Below the pieces are notes generated by a model. It did no database searches and was not told the DNA's origin. It saw only the letters and a program-made list of their open reading frames with translations. The position numbers and the translations under genes were made by a program. This document shows, in pieces, positions 13,738 through 17,502 of a DNA stretch of 17,502 nt (position 1 is the stretch's first letter; every line of letters begins with the position of its first letter). The stretch lies in the NCBI GenBank assembly GCA_003131985.1, contig PKWH01000153.1:1-17502 (forward strand), read 5' to 3'. The DNA comes from Acidobacteriota bacterium (GTDB lineage: Bacteria; Acidobacteriota; Terriglobia; Acidiferrales; UBA7541).

Positions 13738-14445
13738 CTAGCCCTGAGGATGTACTTTTTCCGTACCCTTCGGCCAATGCGGCTTGAACTGGGACTCGTC
13801 GATCGCGGGGTTGCGAACGATCTTGGAGTAGCGGATGGTGAAATAATCACCCGAACCGGTTTCGTTGAATTGCTGCTGAACGGGAAGCCAGGACGATTCA
13901 TCGAACCAGATCTGGATTTTCGAAATCTGATTCCGCGCATCCGCGGATTTTGGAGTCAGCTCCAGCTCGATAGTTTTCTTGTCATCCAGCATCGGTTCGC
14001 CTAACAGCGTGACCAGATAACTCTTCTGAAGCTCCCTGCCGGATGTGCCGAAACCGAGCAGCAGAAATTGGTCCACCATCGTGCGGTTCTTTCCCAGATT
14101 GTAGTCCTCGACGCGATTCAAACCGGGGGTGTAAACATAAAGGTTGTCGCCGGTGCGCAGGACCGTGCGCGCGTCCGGTGACTTCATTTGCAGAAGCATT
14201 TTGTCGCCGCGCACAAGGAGGGTGCCGGTTTCGGTGGAGTGGTCGTTGACTACGACGGTGACTTTGGTGCGCTCCACATCCGCCGAGAGGCTGCGGAAGG
14301 TCTTGTCCTGAGCGTCGAGCTGGCGGAGAACGGATTCCAGAGTCCATGGGCCCCGGCTCTGTGACGCAGCGGTCCAGCTACCCGCGCAAATCGCGCAAAA
14401 AGCCAAGCAAAGCCACGGCAATAACTTGATCCGATTGGGTATCAA
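13738..14445 (-). CDS. LolA-like outer-membrane lipoprotein-sorting-family protein (downstream copy)
   Basis: A 235-residue exported protein. The TTG start at 14445 is supported by a GGGGGACC Shine-Dalgarno a few bases upstream; no ATG fits. Residues about 7-27 (KLLPWLCLAFCAICAGSWTAA) are a signal peptide. The remainder follows the LolA/LolB-like half-barrel pattern of the 'outer membrane lipoprotein-sorting' family: LRQLDAQDKTFRSLSADVER near the start, LLVRGDKMLLQM, VLRTGDNLYVYTPGLNRVEDYNLGK, IQIWFDESSWLPVQQQF, and YFTIRYSKIVRNPAIDESQF. LolA carries lipoproteins across the periplasm; members next to FtsX-type ABC transporters may carry other lipidic cargo. It is the last gene of the ABC cassette, 21 bases after the small membrane protein, and its C-terminal FKPHWPKGTEKVHP is echoed by the upstream LolA-like protein. 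It is convergent with ada, 29 bases apart. Confidence 0.8.
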   Translation of the reverse strand: MIPNRIKLLPWLCLAFCAICAGSWTAASQSRGPWTLESVLRQLDAQDKTFRSLSADVERTKVTVVVNDHSTETGTLLVRGDKMLLQMKSPDARTVLRTGDNLYVYTPGLNRVEDYNLGKNRTMVDQFLLLGFGTSGRELQKSYLVTLLGEPMLDDKKTIELELTPKSADARNQISKIQIWFDESSWLPVQQQFNETGSGDYFTIRYSKIVRNPAIDESQFKPHWPKGTEKVHPQG

Positions 14446-14466
14446 AACGGTCCCCCGAAACTCACC

Positions 14467-14985
14467 TTAGGATCGTGCTTGAAATCGCGCGCCATGATAA
14501 CACAGAGGATTAGATGCATTGGCCGAGTGGCGGGTTCCGTGTTGCGAGAAAGAGGGCAGGGAAGATGCGAATCGCTCCGTCAGGAGGTGCACGGTAACGT
14601 CGTAATAGACGACGGAACCGTCAGGGGCGCGCAGCGGGTCGATGCGCGTCACCTGGAACGTGCGTTCCTTCAAATCGTCCACGGCGCGGCTCAGAATGTC
14701 GTGTGTTTCGCGCTCGAGCTCGGGCGTGGGTTCCTTGGCGCGTTTTTCGGGCTTTAGAATCTTGGCGTTCAACCGGTAGGTGCGCGTCTGATTCTCGCCG
14801 TCTTCGGACAAAAGCTGGACATCGGAGCTTGCCAGAGCGATGCTTTGCGGTTGGTCGTGGAACAGGGTGCGTGGCGTGAGCAGCACGAATAATACAATAG
14901 CGACGACCATCAAATCGTAGGGCCAGCTTCCGCGTTCGAAGGACCAAAAAACCGTTCGAACGATTCCTCGCCATACTTTGCGCAT
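14467..14985 (-). CDS. Small single-pass membrane protein of unknown function in the ABC cassette
   Basis: I do not recognise the family. The ATG at 14985 follows the stop codon of the ABC ATPase by one base, which argues for translational coupling; the frame is open upstream but that part overlaps the ATPase. The protein is 172 residues with a basic/aromatic N-terminus (MRKVWRGIVRTVFWSFERG), one membrane helix (about 24-42, DLMVVAIVLFVLLTPRTLF), then a polar, charged domain containing RTYRLNAKILKPEKRAKEP (about 68-86) and ending DGSVVYYDVTVHLLTERF. An N-in orientation with an external C-terminal domain is most likely, given the basic N-terminus. The last 30 residues are rich in Ser and His and unlike the rest, so a frameshift near the end is possible. 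It sits between the ATPase and the second LolA-like gene, hinting at a role in the transporter. Confidence 0.65.
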   Translation of the reverse strand: MRKVWRGIVRTVFWSFERGSWPYDLMVVAIVLFVLLTPRTLFHDQPQSIALASSDVQLLSEDGENQTRTYRLNAKILKPEKRAKEPTPELERETHDILSRAVDDLKERTFQVTRIDPLRAPDGSVVYYDVTVHLLTERFASSLPSFSQHGTRHSANASNPLCYHGARFQARS

Positions 14986-14986
14986 G

Positions 14987-15733
14987 TTAGTGGACTGTCG
15001 AACCGTCAACAACCTGGCCGTCGCGCATGTGCAGCACTCGATTTCCATAGGCAGCCGCATCCGGGTTGTGAGTAATCATCACAATCGTCTGCCCCAAATC
15101 TTTGTTGAGCTGGCGGAGCAGATCCAGGACTGCTTCCGAGCTTTTCGTGTCGAGGTTTCCGGTAGGCTCATCGGCGAGAACGATTTTCGGCTCGCTGACG
15201 ATTGCACGAGCGAGCGCGACGCGCTGCTGCTCGCCGCCTGAAAGTTCCGAAGGCTTGTGCGTTAGCCGGCCGCTGAGTCCCAGAAGATTGGCTACAACTT
15301 CAAAGCGGTGCGGGTCGAAGCCGTTTCCGTGAATGTGCTGCGCGAGCGCGATATTGTGGTAAGCGTCAAGCGTAGGCAGCAAATTGAACTTCTGAAAAAC
15401 GAACCCGACTTTATGGCGGCGCAAGAGCGTTCTGGCGGCGTCGGTCATGGTCGTAAGATCGTTTCCGTCCAGCAGGACACGGCCGCGAGTAGCCTGGGCC
15501 AATCCGCCGATCACGTGCAACATGGTGGATTTGCCGCAGCCGGAGGGCCCCATGATGGAGACGAACTCGCCGGGGAAGACTTCCATGTTGACGCCGCGGA
15601 GCGCCGCTACTTCCAGCTTGCCGGAGCGATAGACTTTCCACAGATTTTCGGTTTTAAGTATCGGCTCCAACGCCCGCTCCCGTGCGAGTGTCAACACTTC
15701 CGAGGATGGAAATATTCTAGTCGCGTTCGCCAT
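14987..15733 (-). CDS. ABC transporter ATP-binding protein, LolD/MacB type
   Basis: A 248-residue ATPase with all motifs intact: Walker A GPSGCGKST (62-70), Q-loop Gln114 in VFQKFNLLPTLDA, signature LSGGEQQRVALARA (164-177), Walker B IVLADEPTGNLD (184-195), and the switch His222 in MITHNP. The VGFVFQKFNLLPTLDAYHNIALAQ and DEPTGNLDTKSSE segments are characteristic of the LolD/MacB/FtsE group that powers FtsX-type permeases. In this group ATP hydrolysis in the cytoplasm drives periplasmic mechanical work (type VII ABC systems), such as lipoprotein extraction or export. The extra 25 residues before the domain are unusual but the ATG at 15733 has an AGGAAG Shine-Dalgarno. It follows the permease by 47 bases and precedes the small membrane protein with one base between. 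Confidence 0.92.
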   Translation of the reverse strand: MANATRIFPSSEVLTLARERALEPILKTENLWKVYRSGKLEVAALRGVNMEVFPGEFVSIMGPSGCGKSTMLHVIGGLAQATRGRVLLDGNDLTTMTDAARTLLRRHKVGFVFQKFNLLPTLDAYHNIALAQHIHGNGFDPHRFEVVANLLGLSGRLTHKPSELSGGEQQRVALARAIVSEPKIVLADEPTGNLDTKSSEAVLDLLRQLNKDLGQTIVMITHNPDAAAYGNRVLHMRDGQVVDGSTVH

Positions 15734-15780
15734 TTCTTCCTAACGAGTATGTGGGCTGAGAGAGGGTCAAATGTGGCATT

Positions 15781-16881
15781 TTATTCGTAGGCGAGGGCTT
15801 CGACCGGGTCCTTGCGACTGGCAATCCAGGCAGGATAGCACGAGCCCAAAAGGCCGCCAGCGATGGCGATCAAGCCGGCGCGCACAGTCCAAGCGTAAGT
15901 GATCTGGATTGGCAATGAGGGGTGGAGATTGTGGATGATGGCGCGTAGGGCAAAGCTCAGGCCTACCCCAGCGACCGACCCCACCAGACAGAGCAGGGTT
16001 GTCTCACTTAGAATGATTCTTACGATGTAACTCTTGGAGGCCCCCAGCGACTTTAACACGCCGATTTCGCGCGTGCGCTCGATGACGGTAGTGTACATCG
16101 ACAAGAAAGTGACCAAAAATCCGACAATGACGGCAATACTGATCATTACGTTTATGAAGGTGCCTAAGTAAGGCACGTTCGACGAGGTCATCAATGCCAT
16201 AAGGTCTTTGGGCTGACGGACTTCGTACCCCGGCAGAAGCTGTTTGGCTTCCTCCGCCACTGCGGCTGCGTGATTGGAACGGTCGCACTTAATCAAAAAG
16301 ATCGACGCCTTGTCGTGCGCGCCGGTCATTTCCTGCAGTGTGGAGAGGAGAACAAATAGCCGCGCGGATTTGCCGTGCTCGACGATTCCAGCCACATGAA
16401 AATCGTGCGCGAGGATGTGCAGCGTCTGCCCCACCTTCACGTTTTTCCCTTTAGCGTAAATGTCGTCCACCAAAATGTCATTCGGCCCCTGGAGTTCGTG
16501 GCCCGAGTAAAAAACAAATCCGCCGGATACTGCGCGGAAGCTTTCCGGGTCAATCCCGAAAATGTTTTCCAGAGCGGCGACCGAATTAAGCGAAATTAGC
16601 ACGGGAGAAACGGCCTGGACGTAATCGAGTCGCTGCAACTTGTCGGCTATGCTGACGGGCATGGGCGCCCCGCCAAAGTTCATGAACAAAGAGGAGGAGG
16701 GAGGCTGAACCATAACGTCTGCGCCGATGCCTTCCGTGCGCTTGGCATAGTCCTGCAGCAAGCCAGTGGTTAGACCGACCACCATGATCACCAAAGTGAC
16801 TTCGACAGCAACGGCGATGGCCGTAATGAAAGTGCGAAGGGGACGGTGCAGCACGTTTTGCAGGATCATGTAGCGGATCAC
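15781..16881 (-). CDS. FtsX/MacB-type ABC transporter permease
   Basis: A 366-residue membrane protein with the layout of MacB/LolC/LolE permeases: one N-terminal helix (about 17-40), a large periplasmic domain (about 45-235, MacB_PCD type), then three helices (about 240-262, 288-312, 332-352). The conserved cytoplasmic loop ERTREIGVLKSLGASKSYI (268-286) couples to the ATPase, and the C-terminus SRKDPVEALAYE is typical. The GTG at 16881 overlaps the TGA of the preceding gene (GTGA), a sign of coupled translation; an ATG at 16869 is a second choice. Only one permease gene is present, so it should form a homodimer, unlike E. coli LolCE. The paired ATPase is encoded next. The periplasmic domain is expected to grip the substrate or a partner such as the LolA-like proteins on either side. 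Family is firm; cargo is inferred only. Confidence 0.9.
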   Translation of the reverse strand: MIRYMILQNVLHRPLRTFITAIAVAVEVTLVIMVVGLTTGLLQDYAKRTEGIGADVMVQPPSSSLFMNFGGAPMPVSIADKLQRLDYVQAVSPVLISLNSVAALENIFGIDPESFRAVSGGFVFYSGHELQGPNDILVDDIYAKGKNVKVGQTLHILAHDFHVAGIVEHGKSARLFVLLSTLQEMTGAHDKASIFLIKCDRSNHAAAVAEEAKQLLPGYEVRQPKDLMALMTSSNVPYLGTFINVMISIAVIVGFLVTFLSMYTTVIERTREIGVLKSLGASKSYIVRIILSETTLLCLVGSVAGVGLSFALRAIIHNLHPSLPIQITYAWTVRAGLIAIAGGLLGSCYPAWIASRKDPVEALAYE

Positions 16882-17502
16882 GGCTTTTGCGGCTCCTTGG
16901 CGTCTTTATCCGGGTGGATCAGTTTAGTTCCGGGCGGTTGCTTGAGTACGAAGCGATCGGCTGCGATCGGCTCATTAACGGTGAGTTTCTTGACATCAAT
17001 CTGCAGCTGATAATCATCGCTGGGGCGGCTGATCGCAATTTCGTGCGGATAGGTTAAGGTGGCCATCGCCGAATCCGCGGATGTCGCGGTATTGGACGCT
17101 TGCGAAGCGTTGGGCGTTGCGGCGACCGAGAGCCAATTCGAATAGTGAACGTCTGAAACCACTTTTCCGCCGGAAGCAAAGTTTTCCACTCTAACTATCT
17201 GCAAGTTGGTGCGGTCGAACCAAATTTTGCGCGCTATTTCCCACTCGGATGAACCCGCATCATCGCCATTTGTTGCATTTTCTCCGGATGGGGCGCGGAT
17301 CGCGGTGAGGACGTAATAGCGACTGGTACCTTCGCTGGCTTCTTCGAACAAAACGGGCGCTGCGGCGGGGATCGGTTCCCACAGCAAGGCGTCAACCAGA
17401 TGTTGCGGGCGAAGATTTTCGATGGGCTTTGATGCTTGCCGCTCCAAATTGTCCGGGCCTTCGATGAATTCACTCTTTGATGGAATGTAGATGTGAAATG
17501 TG
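16878..17502 (-). CDS. LolA-like protein (upstream copy), N-terminus outside the window
   Basis: The frame is open from base 17502 to the TGA at 16878, giving 208 visible residues without a start; a TTG at 17447 is not needed because translation continues upstream (FHIYIPSKSEFIEGPDN). Features of the family are the ...YIPSKSEFIEGP... strand near the visible start, ENLRPQHLVDALLWEPI, a segment EIARKIWFDRTNLQIVRVENF, VVSDVHYSNWL, and a C-terminal ADRFVLKQPPGTKLIHPDK. The last resembles FKPHWPKGTEKVHP of the other LolA-like protein in the cassette. The region about residues 118-135 (SVAATPNASQASNTATSADS, a Ser/Thr/Ala-rich insert) is low complexity and uncommon for LolA. Its stop overlaps the permease start (GTGA), so it belongs to the same transcript. 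Whether it has a signal peptide or lipobox cannot be seen. Confidence 0.7.
   Translation of the reverse strand, partial: TFHIYIPSKSEFIEGPDNLERQASKPIENLRPQHLVDALLWEPIPAAAPVLFEEASEGTSRYYVLTAIRAPSGENATNGDDAGSSEWEIARKIWFDRTNLQIVRVENFASGGKVVSDVHYSNWLSVAATPNASQASNTATSADSAMATLTYPHEIAISRPSDDYQLQIDVKKLTVNEPIAADRFVLKQPPGTKLIHPDKDAKEPQKP

Noticed and set aside
1..17502. CRISPR arrays, insertion sequences or phage genes
   Set aside because: No regularly spaced repeats, no transposase or integrase motifs, and no terminal inverted repeats with target duplications were seen.

Overview
This 17.5 kb window looks like chromosomal DNA of an Acidobacteriota bacterium, probably Terriglobia (Koribacter/Terriglobus-like). 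That is an inference from gene content. It has a pro-kumamolisin (S53) secreted peptidase, a soluble Ser/Thr kinase with a TolB-like/TPR tail beside an OmpR-type winged-helix/TM/TolB-like/TPR protein, a secreted di-heme peroxidase-like protein, and LolA-like 'lipoprotein-sorting' proteins around an ABC transporter. The DNA is fairly GC-rich with dense genes. I see no phage, transposon, tRNA, rRNA or CRISPR array.

Layout. Left edge (1-619, minus): the N-terminal propeptide part of an S53 peptidase that runs off the window, with a good promoter. 817-3017 (minus): a yebC-ruvC-(secreted protein of unknown function) operon with a probable promoter upstream of yebC and two tandem terminator-like hairpins at its end. 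3018-3602: a long gap that holds a start-less 3' remnant of a peptide deformylase gene. 3603-5543: a divergent pair, a class II aldolase/adducin-like protein (minus) and a CurA-type NADPH-dependent reductase (plus, strong promoter). 5690-9862: two large convergent sensory/regulatory genes that share the same TolB-like + TPR module, one fused to a Ser/Thr kinase and one to a DNA-binding domain and a membrane segment. 10113-11651: an exported di-heme cytochrome c peroxidase-like protein, divergent from the winged-helix gene. 11800-13708: a PilZ-domain protein divergent from ada (methyl-phosphotriester/O6-methylguanine repair and regulator). 13738-17502 (minus): a tightly packed cassette of LolA-like protein, FtsX/MacB-type permease, LolD-type ATPase, small membrane-anchored protein of unknown function, and second LolA-like protein.

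Most noteworthy are the Lol-like cassette, in which two LolA-fold proteins bracket one permease/ATPase pair (a candidate envelope lipid/lipoprotein export system), and the kinase/winged-helix pair sharing one sensory module. The deformylase remnant, the wide heme spacing of the cytochrome, and an Ada-box-like element at the ada promoter are smaller points worth checking. The functional links between genes are inferred from order and domains only.
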